From Arsenophonus endosymbiont of Aphis craccivora (GTDB lineage Bacteria > Pseudomonadota > Gammaproteobacteria > Enterobacterales > Enterobacteriaceae), in assembly GCF_013460135.1 (NCBI RefSeq), contig NZ_CP038155.1, positions 1,550,001-1,614,000 on the forward strand: DNA of 64,000 nt, given 5' to 3'. Under the pieces are notes generated by a model. The model ran no database searches and had not been told where the DNA came from. It saw only the letters and a list, made by a program, of their open reading frames with translations. The stretch's first letter is position 1. Each line of letters starts with the position of its first letter. Below, one piece after another: positions 31,654 through 41,347 of this stretch. Made by a program: the position numbers and the translations under genes.

Positions 31654-31873
31654 CTCACCACCTTAATCTAAAAATGTTGGAAACATTTAAGTAATGAATA
31701 TTGTCGCTACCAATTAAAAACTGATCTGTTATAGCCAAACGACATTATTTTGATAACAGCCAGTGATGTTTCTTTTCCAGATATGAGGGCATCGGATGTC
31801 ATCATTTTTAAGTCGCTTGGCTAGACTTTAGCAGGGTGGGCCAGATTTGATTTGGTACTGACGGAATATGGTA

Positions 31874-32122
31874 TTACCAGGGCTTGTTTTTCAGTTCAAC
31901 GGTGCGAAGTTTTTCCATTACATAATTGAAATAATTATCTGCATCTATTTTATTATCGAAAGGAACTCGTTTTAGACCAATCCCATCAAACAGAATTTCA
32001 AAGGGGGAATTGGGATTTAGCTTGTTAGGATAATACTTTTTTACAAACTTCAGTTTAGATAGGCTAATAATAATGTCTTGGTTTTTGTTATCTTCACGAT
32101 ATTTTATTCTTGCAAATTTCAT
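31874..32122 (-). CDS. Hypothetical protein, 82 aa
   Basis: The protein starts MKFARIKYREDN and is lysine-, asparagine- and tyrosine-rich with no recognisable domain. The ATG at 32122 is preceded by AAGGGG with an 8-nt spacer, a good ribosome-binding site, which is the main support for a real gene. It lies between the phage tail remnant and IS copy 3, so it may be a phage moron or other accessory gene. Function unknown. Confidence 0.5.
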   Translation of the reverse strand: MKFARIKYREDNKNQDIIISLSKLKFVKKYYPNKLNPNSPFEILFDGIGLKRVPFDNKIDADNYFNYVMEKLRTVELKNKPW

Positions 32123-32161
32123 CTTTGTTACCCCTTGCGGTTTTCTTTTGGTGATAAATCA

Positions 32162-33216
32162 GGCTTTGTTGAATAAATCGAACTTTTAGGTGATTGGCGG
32201 AGCTGATCGCTAAATTCGTTTCAACATCAGGTCCCCATGGCAAAGCAAAAGTTTAAAATTACCAACTGGCCCGCGTACAACAAGGCACTCAGACAACGCG
32301 GTTCCCTGACGGTCTGGCTTGATGAGTCGGCCATCGCTGGATGGACTGACAGTTCTTCGCCTGAAGGTCGTGGCCGGCCGCTTTACTACAGCGATATGGC
32401 TGTTACCACTGTCCTGATGATGAAGCGTGTGTTTAACCTGTCGCTACGGGCATTACAGGGCTTCGTTGATTCGATTTTTAAACTCATGTCTTTGCCGCTG
32501 TGCTGTCCGGACTACTCGCTGGTCAGCAGACGAGCAAAGAGCGTAAACATCAGCATAAAAACGCCAACGCGTGGTGAAATCTCGCATCTGGTCATCGACA
32601 GTACCGGTCTGAAGGTCTTTGGCGAAGGTGAATGGAAAGTCAGGCAGCATGGGGCTGACAGACGAAGAGTGTGGCGCAAGCTTCATCTGGCAGCAGACAG
32701 TGTGAATCATGAGATTATCTGTGCCGACTTATCGCTCAGCGGAACGACAGATGCGCAGGCACTGCCGGGCCTGATTAACCAAACCCACCGGAAAATCAGG
32801 GAAGTGTCAGCAGACGGTGCTTATGACGCCTGTTACCGCCACGATGGGTTGCTAAGAAAGAAAATCAGGCCCCTTATCCCGCCGCGAAGCGGAGCGAAAT
32901 ACTGGCCGGACAAGTACCATGAACGTAACCATGCGGTGGCGAATCAGCGTCTGAGCAGGAGTAATGATATGTGGAAAAAGAAAGTGGGTTATCACCGGCG
33001 TTCAGTGGCAGAAACAGCGATGTTCCGCATAAAAACTTTGCTGGGTGGCCATCTGAGGCTGCGTGACTATGAGGCTCAGGTAGGTGAAGCAATGGCGATG
33101 GTCAAAGCGCTGAACCGTATGACGTTGTTGGGTATGCCACACAGCGTCAGGATCGGATAACAGCTGTAGCAGAGGGAGCCATCCTGGCGGCTAATTCTGA
33201 TTTATTCAACAAAGCC
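32162..33216 (+). mobile_element. IS903-like insertion sequence, copy 3
   Basis: A 1055-bp copy with perfect 18-bp ends. The 9-bp outer flanks, gataaatca on the left and tttaaaaat on the right, differ, so there is no target duplication. The right flank enters slyX, which lacks its start, while the left flank is unrelated phage-associated sequence. The element marks a breakpoint between the prlC-rsmJ region and the slyX-slyD-yheV-kefB region. Confidence 0.95.
32237..33160 (+). CDS. IS903-like transposase (copy 3)
   Basis: A complete 307-residue transposase frame with catalytic contexts VIDSTGLK, SADGAYDACY and SVAETAMFR. It has a few private substitutions (YRHDGLL for YCHDALL). Potentially active. 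Confidence 0.95.
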   Translation: MAKQKFKITNWPAYNKALRQRGSLTVWLDESAIAGWTDSSSPEGRGRPLYYSDMAVTTVLMMKRVFNLSLRALQGFVDSIFKLMSLPLCCPDYSLVSRRAKSVNISIKTPTRGEISHLVIDSTGLKVFGEGEWKVRQHGADRRRVWRKLHLAADSVNHEIICADLSLSGTTDAQALPGLINQTHRKIREVSADGAYDACYRHDGLLRKKIRPLIPPRSGAKYWPDKYHERNHAVANQRLSRSNDMWKKKVGYHRRSVAETAMFRIKTLLGGHLRLRDYEAQVGEAMAMVKALNRMTLLGMPHSVRIG

Positions 33217-33427
33217 TTTAAAAATATGAAGAAAGATTAGAAGATGTGGAAAGTAAATTATCTTTTCAAGAGATCACCATTGAAGCGCTTAATCAAGTGG
33301 TTGTCGAACAACAACTTGAAATGGTTAAATTAAAATAACATATGCAACTGGTTACTGAACGATTAAAAGCCACACAATCATCACCATTAGCGCCAATTAA
33401 TGAAGAAACTCCACCACCACACTATTA
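33217..33427 (+). pseudogene. slyX: SlyX remnant, 5'-truncated by IS copy 3 and with an internal stop
   Basis: The frame beginning [20 protein letters not shown], continuing LEMVKLK, a TAA stop, then HMQLVTERLKATQSS and ending NEETPPPHY matches E. coli SlyX, a small coiled-coil protein of unknown role ending AEETPPPHY. The start is missing at the IS junction and the in-frame TAA falls in the middle. It lies convergent to slyD, as in E. coli. Confidence 0.9.
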
Positions 33428-33435
33428 AGCAATCA

Positions 33436-33470
33436 AAAAATCAGTGAGCCTATTTTCTCGCTGATTTATT
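33436..33470. terminator. Bidirectional terminator between slyX and slyD
   Basis: The arms AATCAGTGAG and CTCGCTGATT form a stem (one mismatch) with an 8-nt loop. An A run precedes it and a T-rich stretch follows, so it can serve both converging genes. Confidence 0.6.
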
Positions 33471-33496
33471 TCAGTCTAGGTGATTATTATGCCAAC

Positions 33497-34051
33497 TTAA
33501 TGACAACCACAACCACCATGTCCATGAGAACACCCTTTATCACCATGATGCTCACCATTACAGCAACCACACTCATGACCATCCTCACTATGAACATGGC
33601 CGTGCGCTAATTCTTCTTCAGTAGCTTCCCGGATCGCGATAATTTTAACATTAAATTTTAAATTCTGACCAGCTAACATGTGATTACCATCAACGATAAC
33701 CTCATCACCTTCAATACCGGTAATTTATACCGGTACTGAGCCCATATCGGTATCAACTAAGAAACGCATACCAACTTGTAACTCATCAACACCAACAAAA
33801 ACATCTTTTGGTACACGTTGAACTAAATTCTCATCATATTGACCATAAGCGTCATCAGCTTGGATTTCAATATCGAAATGTTCACCGACACTGCGCCCTT
33901 CGAGTGCCTTTTCTAAACCTGAAATCAAAGAACCACGAACATGCAAATAATCAAGTGGCGCAGTGTCCAACGACTCATCAACTAATACATCATCTTCTGT
34001 TCTCACTTTATCAGCCAGGCTCACCACTAAATCTTTCGCTACTTTTTTCAT
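33497..34051 (-). pseudogene. slyD: SlyD peptidyl-prolyl isomerase/metallochaperone with a nonsense codon
   Basis: SlyD is an FKBP-type prolyl isomerase and nickel metallochaperone for hydrogenase maturation. The start at 34051 (MKKVAKDLVVSL) is chosen for its match to E. coli and the TAGGAAA ribosome-binding site. The FKBP and insert-in-flap segments are present (AYGQYDENLVQRVPKDVF, DELQVGMRFLVDTD). A TAA then interrupts GSVPV-ITGIEGDE at 33725-33727, where E. coli has Glu. Downstream the frame continues with VDGNHMLAGQNLKFNV and a His/Cys-rich metal-binding tail ending GCGCH. Truncation at residue 108 would remove the last FKBP strands, so function is doubtful. Confidence 0.9.
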
Positions 34052-34140
34052 TACATTTCCTACAACATCGTGGATAAAAAATTTTTCCGATTGTACAAAA
34101 AAAAGTACAGCTGTATTTAAACTTATAAAAAACATTATTT

Positions 34141-34344
34141 TTATTTCAAAGTAAAAATTTCTATTTGCAAATTTTTATCTTTGATATGACTATCAGATCC
34201 ATCTACTGTCTGAGATTGCCTATAGTGACACTTTTTACATTCAAGGTAATCAAATGCATTTTTTTGCCAAAGCATCAGCGTATCTTGAGATTGGCACTTA
34301 GGACAAACAGCGCCAGCAATGAATCTTTTACGTATTACAGACAT
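34141..34344 (-). CDS. yheV: YheV family putative metal-binding protein
   Basis: A 67-residue protein starting MSVIRKRFIAGAVCPKCQSQD with two CxxC pairs (CPKC and CKKC) that form a zinc-ribbon-like site. It matches E. coli YheV in length and position between slyD and kefB. Function unknown. It lies 26 bp after the kefB stop, so it probably was co-transcribed with kefB. Confidence 0.9.
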   Translation of the reverse strand: MSVIRKRFIAGAVCPKCQSQDTLMLWQKNAFDYLECKKCHYRQSQTVDGSDSHIKDKNLQIEIFTLK

Positions 34345-34370
34345 TCACTTTCTCGCTAATTAATCTTATG

Positions 34371-35033
34371 TTAATCCCAACTTTTTGGTTGTCCACGCTC
34401 TTGCGTTATTTCTATTTCAAACAATTCTTCAAGCTCTCTACGCGCTTCTTTGATTCGAGTCGCTTGGCCAATCTCACCCTCACCGGCTTTAGGCGAATTT
34501 TCTTTAAATATTTTAACATCTAGTCGACGAAAATGCTGTTTTGCTCGGTTAGCCTGATGAGGATGTATACCTAGATTTATCAATGTCCTTTCGCCCATCT
34601 CAAGCGCACTGACAAATGTCTCTCGACAAAAATCGGTCACACCATTTTCTCGTAATTGATGCGCTTCAAAACGTCCTCGTGCTCTTGCTATGATATGAAG
34701 ATTGGGAAAATTAGCCTGACATAAATGAACTATCCCCATCACTTCTTCCGGATTATCGCTGGTAATAACAATCACGCTGGCTTTCGCCGCTCCGGCCGAT
34801 CGCAGTAATTGCAAATCTTGCGCATCGCCATAATAAACTTTATAGCCATAGCGTCGCATCGTATAAATTGCACTGACATTTTGCTCTAATACCGTAATAC
34901 GAATTTTATTGGCCATTAATAAACGACCTACAACTTGGCCAACACGTCCAAACCCTACCCAAATAACTTGTGGATCAGTATCCTCAACAAAAGGTTTTTC
35001 AATCGGCTCATTACGCACATTGTACCAGTGAGT
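34371..35033 (-). pseudogene. kefB: KefB K+/H+ antiporter, C-terminal RCK domain only, cut by IS copy 4
   Basis: KefB is a glutathione-gated potassium efflux antiporter that protects against electrophiles. Only about 220 C-terminal residues remain: the cytosolic regulatory domain with the nucleotide-binding motif [44 protein letters not shown] and the tail [12 protein letters not shown]. All transmembrane segments lie beyond the IS and are absent on the other side of it. It cannot transport ions. Confidence 0.92.
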
Positions 35034-36088
35034 GGCTTTGTTGAATAAATCGAACTTTTAGGTGATTGGCGGAGCTGATCGCTAAATTCGTTTCAACATC
35101 AGGTCCCCATGGCAAAGCAAAAGTTTAAAATTACCAACTGGCCCGCGTACAACAAGGCACTCAGACAACGCGGTTCCCTGACGGTCTGGCTTGATGAGTC
35201 GGCCATCGCTGGATGGACTGACAGTTCTTCGCCTGAAGGTCGTGGCCGGCCGCTTTACTACAGCGATATGGCTGTTACCACTGTCCTGATGATGAAGCGT
35301 GTGTTTAACCTGTCGCTCCGGGCATTACAGGGCTTCGTTGATTCGATTTTTAAACTCATGTCTTAGCCGCTGTGCTGTCCGGACTACTCGCTGGTCAGCA
35401 GACGAGCAAAGAGCGTCAACATCAGCATAAAAACGCCAACGCGTGGTGAAATCTCGCATCTGGTCATCGACAGTACCGGTCTGAAGGTCTTTGGCGAAGG
35501 TGAATGGAAAGTCAGGCAGCATGGGGCTGACAGACGAAGAGTGTGGCGCAAGCTTCATCTGGCAGCAGACAGTGTGAATCATGAGATTATCTGTGCCGAC
35601 TTATCGCTCAGCGGAACGACAGATGCGCAGGCACTGCCGGGCCTGATTAACCAAACCCACCGGAAAATCAGGGAAGTGTCAGCAGACGGTGCTTATGACG
35701 CCTGTTACTGCCACGATGCGTTGCTAAGAAAGAAAATCAGGCCCCTTATCCCGCTGCGAAGCGGAGCGAAATACTAGCCGGACAAGTACCATGAACGTAA
35801 CCATGCGGTGGCGAATCAGCGTCTGAGCAGGAGTAATGATATGTGGAAAAAGAAAGTGGGTTATCACCGGCGTTCAGTGGCAGAAACAGCGATGTTCCGC
35901 ATAAAAACTTTGCTGGGTGGCCATCTGAGGCTGCGTGACTATGAGGCTCAGGTAGGTGAAGCAATGGCGATGGTCAAAGCGCTGAACCGTATGACGTTGT
36001 TGGGTATGCCACACAGCGTCAGGATCGGATAACAGCTGTAGCAGAGGGAGCCATCCTGTCGGCTAATTCTGATTTATTCAACAAAGCC
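35034..36088 (+). mobile_element. IS903-like insertion sequence, copy 4 (defective)
   Basis: A 1055-bp copy with intact 18-bp ends. The outer 9-bp flanks, ccagtgagt on the left and tttataagt on the right, differ, so no target duplication remains. The left side is truncated kefB and the right side leads to fabR, a junction not found in E. coli. The transposase has two stop codons. Confidence 0.95.
35109..36032 (+). pseudogene. IS903-like transposase (copy 4) with two nonsense codons
   Basis: The frame is that of the 307-residue transposase but is interrupted by TAG at codon 87 (after KLMS) and by TAG replacing the Trp in the KYWPDK context (35775-35777). There is also PLRSG for PPRSG. The codon-87 change is shared with copy 6, so the two are related by descent. 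Confidence 0.95.
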
Positions 36089-36276
36089 TTTATAAGTCAT
36101 AACAGCAAAAAATCTATCTAATGATAGCTAATATTATTTTTATTCTAAGAATATATTAAATAATATTGATATAGACAATATTTCTCTAACATTCATAATA
36201 TTAAAAGTCATTTAAAAAACTAATATAGAAAACACCAATAAATAATTGCAATTTTTGGTTTACTGCAAAAAATTAT

Positions 36277-36918
36277 TTATAATTTAATATTATGTTTTTC
36301 CTGTTCACGACGATACCAATAATAGGCTCCTCTGGCGATCATTCTAAGCTGTAAAACTAATCGTTCTTCCAAAAGCTGCCTTTTTTCCTGATCAATATCT
36401 AATGCTTCTGCCCCCGCACTAAATACTATAGTAACCATGGCTTCGGCTTCAATTTCAGTAAAATACCGAGGCATATTACTTTCCTGTTGCAAGTAGTCGG
36501 CCAATTCAGCAATAAAATGCTGAATTTCTCTGGCAACTGCCGCACGAAATTCAGCCGATGTACCTGAACGTTCACGCAGCAATAATCGAAAGGCATTCGG
36601 ATTATTACCAATAAATTCCATAAAAGTAGCAACAGATGTTCGAATAACACTGCCACCTTTTGCAATACGCTGTCGTGCTTGACGCATTAATTGACGGAGC
36701 ATAAGACCGCTTTCATCAACCATGGTCAATCCTAATTCATCAACATCACGAAAATGTCGATAAAAAGAAGTCGGTGCAATACCCGCTTCTCGGGCAACCT
36801 CACGTAAGCTGAGACTAGTAAAGCTACGCTCAGCACTCAATTGACTAAAAGCCGCTTCTATCAGAGAACGACGCGTTTTTTCTTTCTGCTTTGCCCTGAC
36901 GCCTGTAATATTACTCAC
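36277..36918 (-). CDS. fabR: FabR, TetR-family repressor of unsaturated fatty acid synthesis
   Basis: FabR represses fabA and fabB and so sets the ratio of saturated to unsaturated membrane lipid. The 213-residue protein has the helix-turn-helix in [20 protein letters not shown] and the highly conserved ligand-domain block [20 protein letters not shown]. It is divergent from sthA with a 211-bp gap, the same arrangement as in E. coli. Intact. Confidence 0.96.
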   Translation of the reverse strand: MSNITGVRAKQKEKTRRSLIEAAFSQLSAERSFTSLSLREVAREAGIAPTSFYRHFRDVDELGLTMVDESGLMLRQLMRQARQRIAKGGSVIRTSVATFMEFIGNNPNAFRLLLRERSGTSAEFRAAVAREIQHFIAELADYLQQESNMPRYFTEIEAEAMVTIVFSAGAEALDIDQEKRQLLEERLVLQLRMIARGAYYWYRREQEKHNIKL

Positions 36919-37129
36919 AGTAATTAATATACCTCTTCAATAATAATGTAACTAGGCTACTATACCAAATTTTAACAGATTTGCAGTGTTCTTAAGTTTA
37001 ACTAGTATATAAGTAATTTCTGTTATTTATTAAAATGTAAAGCCTGAATCTTATATTTAAGCTTGATTAAAGAAGATAATGTTAATCTGAGTTGTCTATT
37101 CGTATTTACATAATAATAGGTTATACCGA

Positions 37130-38527
37130 ATGCCACAGATTCAATTTGATACTATCGTTATTGGTTCCGGCCCCGGAGGAGAAGGTGCAGCAATGGGGTT
37201 GGTAAAACAAGGGAAAAAATTCGCAGTCATTGAACGTTATAATAAAATTGGTGGTGGTTGTACCCACTGGGGAACAATTCCTTCTAAAGCGCTTCGGCAC
37301 GCGGTCAGCCGAATTATCGAATGTAATCAAAATCCATTATACAGCGATACATCCCGGCTTTTACGCTCTTCTTTCTCCGACATTCTTAAACAAGCCGAGA
37401 CCGTAATTAATCAACAAACACATATGCGGCAAGGATTTTACGAACGAAATGGTTGCAAAATGTTTGCCGGTGAAGCCTCTTTCATTGACCAACATAGTTT
37501 AAAAGTTCTTTATAATGATGGTACCTACGATACTCTATATGCTGAAAAAATCATTATCGCAACAGGTTCTCGTCCATACTGTCCACCCGATGTCGATTTT
37601 CAGCATTCACGCATTTACAATAGCGATTCAATTTTAACTCTCAATCATGAGCCACATCATGTTATTATTTATGGTGCAGGGGTAATTGGCTGTGAATATG
37701 CTTCAATTTTTAGAAGATTAGGGGTAAAAGTTGATCTTATTAATACCCGTGATCACCTTCTGTCGTTTTTAGACCAAGAGATGTCAGACGCTTTATCATA
37801 CCATTTTTGGAATAATGGTGTTGTTATTCGCCATAATGAAGAATATGAAAAAATCGAAGGAACAAATGATGGCGTAATTATTCATCTGAAGTCAGGTAAA
37901 AAGGTTAAAGCCGATTGTCTATTATATGCTAATGGCCGTACGGGAAATACCGATAATCTAAATTTAGAAAATATCGCTATTCCTATTGATAATCGAGGTT
38001 TGATTAAAGTTGATGCTACCTATCGTACTCATAATAAAAATATCTATGCGGTCGGCGATGTTATTGGCTATCCCAGTTTAGCTTCAGCCGCTTATGATCA
38101 AGGTCATCTCGCTGCCCGCGCGATAAAAACGGGCCACAGCGATACCCATTTAATAGAGGATATTCCTACCGGGATCTACACCATTCCAGAAATCAGTTCT
38201 GTCGGTAAAACAGAAAAACAATTGACTGCCATGAAAATTCCTTATGAAGTCGGGCGTGCTCAATTTAAACATTTAGCCAGAGCACAAATTGCAGGGATGA
38301 ATGTAGGCAGTGTAAAGATCCTATTTCATCGCGAAACATTAAAAATTCTAGGTATTCACTGCTTCGGTGAGCGTGCAGCAGAAATTATTCATATTGGCCA
38401 GGCAATTATGGAGCAAAAAAGTGAAGGTAATACTATTGAATATTTTGTTAATACTACCTTCAATTATCCAACTATGGCAGAAGCATTTCGGGTTGCCGCA
38501 CTGAATGGGTTAAACCGTCTGTTTTAA
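37130..38527 (+). CDS. sthA: Soluble pyridine nucleotide transhydrogenase
   Basis: SthA is an FAD enzyme that passes electrons between NADPH and NAD+. The 465 residues (E. coli 466) begin with the FAD-binding motif [15 protein letters not shown], then [15 protein letters not shown], where the redox cysteine pair of related enzymes is not complete, as expected for SthA. The second Rossmann motif is [20 protein letters not shown]; the dimerisation domain holds [16 protein letters not shown]. It lies between fabR and oxyR, both on the other strand. Intact. Confidence 0.97.
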   Translation: MPQIQFDTIVIGSGPGGEGAAMGLVKQGKKFAVIERYNKIGGGCTHWGTIPSKALRHAVSRIIECNQNPLYSDTSRLLRSSFSDILKQAETVINQQTHMRQGFYERNGCKMFAGEASFIDQHSLKVLYNDGTYDTLYAEKIIIATGSRPYCPPDVDFQHSRIYNSDSILTLNHEPHHVIIYGAGVIGCEYASIFRRLGVKVDLINTRDHLLSFLDQEMSDALSYHFWNNGVVIRHNEEYEKIEGTNDGVIIHLKSGKKVKADCLLYANGRTGNTDNLNLENIAIPIDNRGLIKVDATYRTHNKNIYAVGDVIGYPSLASAAYDQGHLAARAIKTGHSDTHLIEDIPTGIYTIPEISSVGKTEKQLTAMKIPYEVGRAQFKHLARAQIAGMNVGSVKILFHRETLKILGIHCFGERAAEIIHIGQAIMEQKSEGNTIEYFVNTTFNYPTMAEAFRVAALNGLNRLF

Positions 38528-38562
38528 CCCAATAAAGCTCAATATTAGTAGTAAGTAAACAA

Positions 38563-39465
38563 TTAATTTTTACTATAGTATCGATACATTTGTTTACGAA
38601 TTGCATCAGCAAACTGCTCATGACAACTTCTAAGCGGTGAGCCAGGACGGTAAATTAAAACAACCGAACGTGAAGGAACAGGGTTAATACAATCAAGATA
38701 ATAAACACCATCACGTTTTATCTCTTTCGGTACAGATAAATCTGGCAATAGTGTTATACCACTTCCGGCTGCCACCATGTTACGTAATGTCTCTAAACTG
38801 GTGGCACGAAAGTGGGTATCATCTTTTGCCCCAACCTGAAAACAATATCCCATCGCTTGATCACGTAAACAGTCTCCATCTTCCAACATAAGTAATTTCT
38901 GTCCAACAAGCTCACGCATTTCAATTTCCTTACGATTGAACCATGGATGTCCTTCATAAATAGCTAATCGCATAGGTTCCTCATACAGAGGTATTTCAAT
39001 AAAAGCTTCGGTCTCCTTCACTTGCGCTAATATTGCACAATCTAGTTTGCCATTATTTAATTGCGCTAACAGATGGTGTGTTTGTGATTCATGTAAATAC
39101 ATCTCCAATTTAGGAAATAAACGGTGTAATTCTGGAATGATGTGAGGTAAAAGATAAGGACCGATAGTAGGAATTAATCCGATGTGTAACGGGCCTGACA
39201 TGCTTTCACCTTGTAAGGAAGCCATTTCCTGCAGTATTTTAACTTCTCGCAATACTGTTCTGGCTTGTTCAACTAATAATAACCCCTGCTGAGTAAACAG
39301 AACCTTTCGGCTTGTCCGCTCTAATAACATAACACCTAAATCGTCTTCCAATTTACGAATTTGACCGCTGAGGGTCGGTTGACTAACATGGCAGGCATCT
39401 GCAGCACGCCGAAAATGTTTATGCTCAGCTAATGCAACAAGGTACTCCAAATCACGAATATTCAT
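38563..39465 (-). CDS. oxyR: OxyR, LysR-family peroxide-sensing regulator
   Basis: OxyR activates catalase, alkyl hydroperoxide reductase and other defence genes when hydrogen peroxide oxidises its cysteines. The 300 residues (E. coli 305) have the LysR helix-turn-helix in HFRRAADACHVSQPTLSGQI. The two redox cysteines are visible in DGDCLRDQAMGYC, with the 199/208 spacing. It converges on sthA. Its other side opens into a long gap where argH, argB and argC would be expected. Intact. Confidence 0.97.
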   Translation of the reverse strand: MNIRDLEYLVALAEHKHFRRAADACHVSQPTLSGQIRKLEDDLGVMLLERTSRKVLFTQQGLLLVEQARTVLREVKILQEMASLQGESMSGPLHIGLIPTIGPYLLPHIIPELHRLFPKLEMYLHESQTHHLLAQLNNGKLDCAILAQVKETEAFIEIPLYEEPMRLAIYEGHPWFNRKEIEMRELVGQKLLMLEDGDCLRDQAMGYCFQVGAKDDTHFRATSLETLRNMVAAGSGITLLPDLSVPKEIKRDGVYYLDCINPVPSRSVVLIYRPGSPLRSCHEQFADAIRKQMYRYYSKN

Positions 39466-40088
39466 GCCTACTCCTTCCCTAAATACAAATTTGATAGAAT
39501 CAACCTATCTATTCATCATAATGGATCCAGTTTTCCTATCAACGAAAAAATTCGGCAAAAAAATTTATCTTCATAATTTATAGACAAAACGAATAAATTA
39601 AACGCTTTCGCGGTGAGTTGTTTAGCGCCAATAACTGATTCTACTAAGCAGCTAATATTTCACAACTAAGTTGCGACCATAAATCAATGCTTCAACACCC
39701 TATTTATTGAAATTCAGATTCACTAAGCATCGATTGAACACATCACCAATAAAGACTTCACTAAACTTTTATGAACAAATTAATGGTCATTGCTGAATTT
39801 AAATCGATATATTGAAATAATTATTTTATCAATAATATTATTATGTTAAAGCAAATATTTTTTTAATTCTTAAATAAAATCTTTATATCGAAATATATTA
39901 ATCGACGATCCTATACGCCATTAATTTTCCTTTATCCTGTATATATTGTTGTTATCAATTAAAAGAAAAAATTTGTATCATCAATCCTCTCATTAATAAA
40001 TCTTGTACACTGAACTAACATTAATTGTTGTCTTTTTATTCAATGAAATGCATGAGTACTGAAATTTTAGTCATTAAGGCTGACAACA
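39466..40088. other. Long gap where argCBH would lie
   Basis: In E. coli this interval holds argC, argB and argH, between oxyR and the divergent argE. Here there are only 623 bp, AT-rich with stops in all frames and no recognisable fragment of the three genes. Apart from the OxyR-like site at 39494, no small RNA such as oxyS could be recognised. Confidence 0.6.
39494..39508. promoter_or_regulatory. Candidate OxyR operator upstream of oxyR
   Basis: ATAGAATCAACCTAT matches the OxyR half-site pattern ATAG-N7-CTAT exactly. It starts 29 bp before the oxyR ATG, where OxyR is known to repress its own gene in E. coli. Confidence 0.55.
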
Positions 40089-41189
40089 GTGAAAAACAAA
40101 CTGCCCACATTTATTGAGTTATACCGTCAATTAGTTGCCATACCATCAATTAGTTCTGTCGATGCAAGACGCGATCTAAGTAATGAAACATTAATTAATC
40201 TACTGGCAGAATGGCTTACGACACTAGGTGGTAAAATAACCATTCAACCTGTACCAGATAGCCGCCATAAATTCAATTTACTGGCTACTTTTGGCCAAGG
40301 ATAGGCTGGATTACTACTTTGTGGGCATACTGATACGGTTCCTTTTGATGACTGGCGCTGGACAAAAAATCATTTCCAATTAACGGAATATAAAGACAAA
40401 TTATATGGTTTAGGTAGCGCGGATATGAAAGGTTTTTTCGCTGTTCTTATTGATACTTTACGCAATGTCGATATTGATCAGTTACAGCATCCCATCTATA
40501 TTCTGGCAACCGCTGATGAAGAAACCACCATGGCCTGAGCACGTTATTTTGCTGCAACTGCAGAAATTCAGCCTGAATTAGCAATTATTGGTGAACCAAC
40601 TTCATTGCGACCGATTCGCGCTCATAAGGGGCATATTGCCAATGCCATTCGTATTACCGGTCAATCTGGCCATTCAAGTGATCCGGAACAAGTTATCAAT
40701 GCGATTGAGTTAATGCATGAAACCATTAGTCAGTTAATTTTGCTTAGAAATAGACTAAAAACCGATTACCACAACAAGGCATTTGATATTCCCTACCCAA
40801 CAATGAATTTCGGACATATTCATGGGGGTGATGCCGTAAATCGAATTTGTAGGTGTTGTGAATTACATATCGATATTCGTCCACTACCCGGTCTATCACT
40901 AAAAAATTTGGATGAATTGTTACATGCCGCACTTAAACCGATTAAACATCGTTGGCCTGATCGCTTAACTATCGAGAAACTTCATCCGCCTATTCCCGGT
41001 TTTGAATGCCCAATAAATCATAACATGGTGAAAATAATTGAAAATTTATTAGATAAAAAAGCTCAAACCGTAAATTACTGCACCGAAGCGCCCTTTATGC
41101 AAACGCGATGTCCAACATTAATATTAGGGCCAGGTCCGATAGAGCAGGCTCACCAACCTGATGAATTTATTCAACAAAGCCATTTTTAG
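40089..41189 (+). pseudogene. argE: Acetylornithine deacetylase, two stop codons and a lost C-terminus
   Basis: ArgE removes the acetyl group from N-acetylornithine in arginine synthesis. The GTG start at 40089 gives KNKLPTFIELYRQLVAIPSI; metal-site segments [15 protein letters not shown] and ADEETTMA follow. A TAG at 40302-40304 and a TGA at 40537-40539 interrupt the frame, the latter replacing Gly in EETTMA-ARYF. Downstream, [20 protein letters not shown] and [17 protein letters not shown] are intact. The last 30 or so residues are missing: the sequence turns at 41166 into the end of the IS element. Confidence 0.94.
41166..41181 (+). repeat. Orphan 16-bp end of the IS903-like element
   Basis: TTTATTCAACAAAGCC is identical to the last 16 bp of the IS right end, but no IS body is present. 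It sits exactly where argE homology stops and a new gene block begins. Confidence 0.75.
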
Positions 41190-41347
41190 CTATTGTCAGC
41201 TAAATAAAATAAGCTTCTATAGGGAAAATAAAAATGCACTGCTATAACTATATAAAATAGAGAAACAGTGCAGGAATAATAGCAGCCCACGCGATATTTA
41301 ACTTAAATAACAACGTTAACTAAAGCGTAATTTACTAATCGTCAGAT

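Noticed and set aside
34165-34359. A 64-aa frame antisense to yheV
   Set aside because: It is a shadow of the zinc-ribbon gene on the other strand, which has matching synteny.
39466-40088. oxyS small RNA opposite oxyR
   Set aside because: No sequence similar to E. coli OxyS or a matching terminator hairpin could be recognised in the interval.
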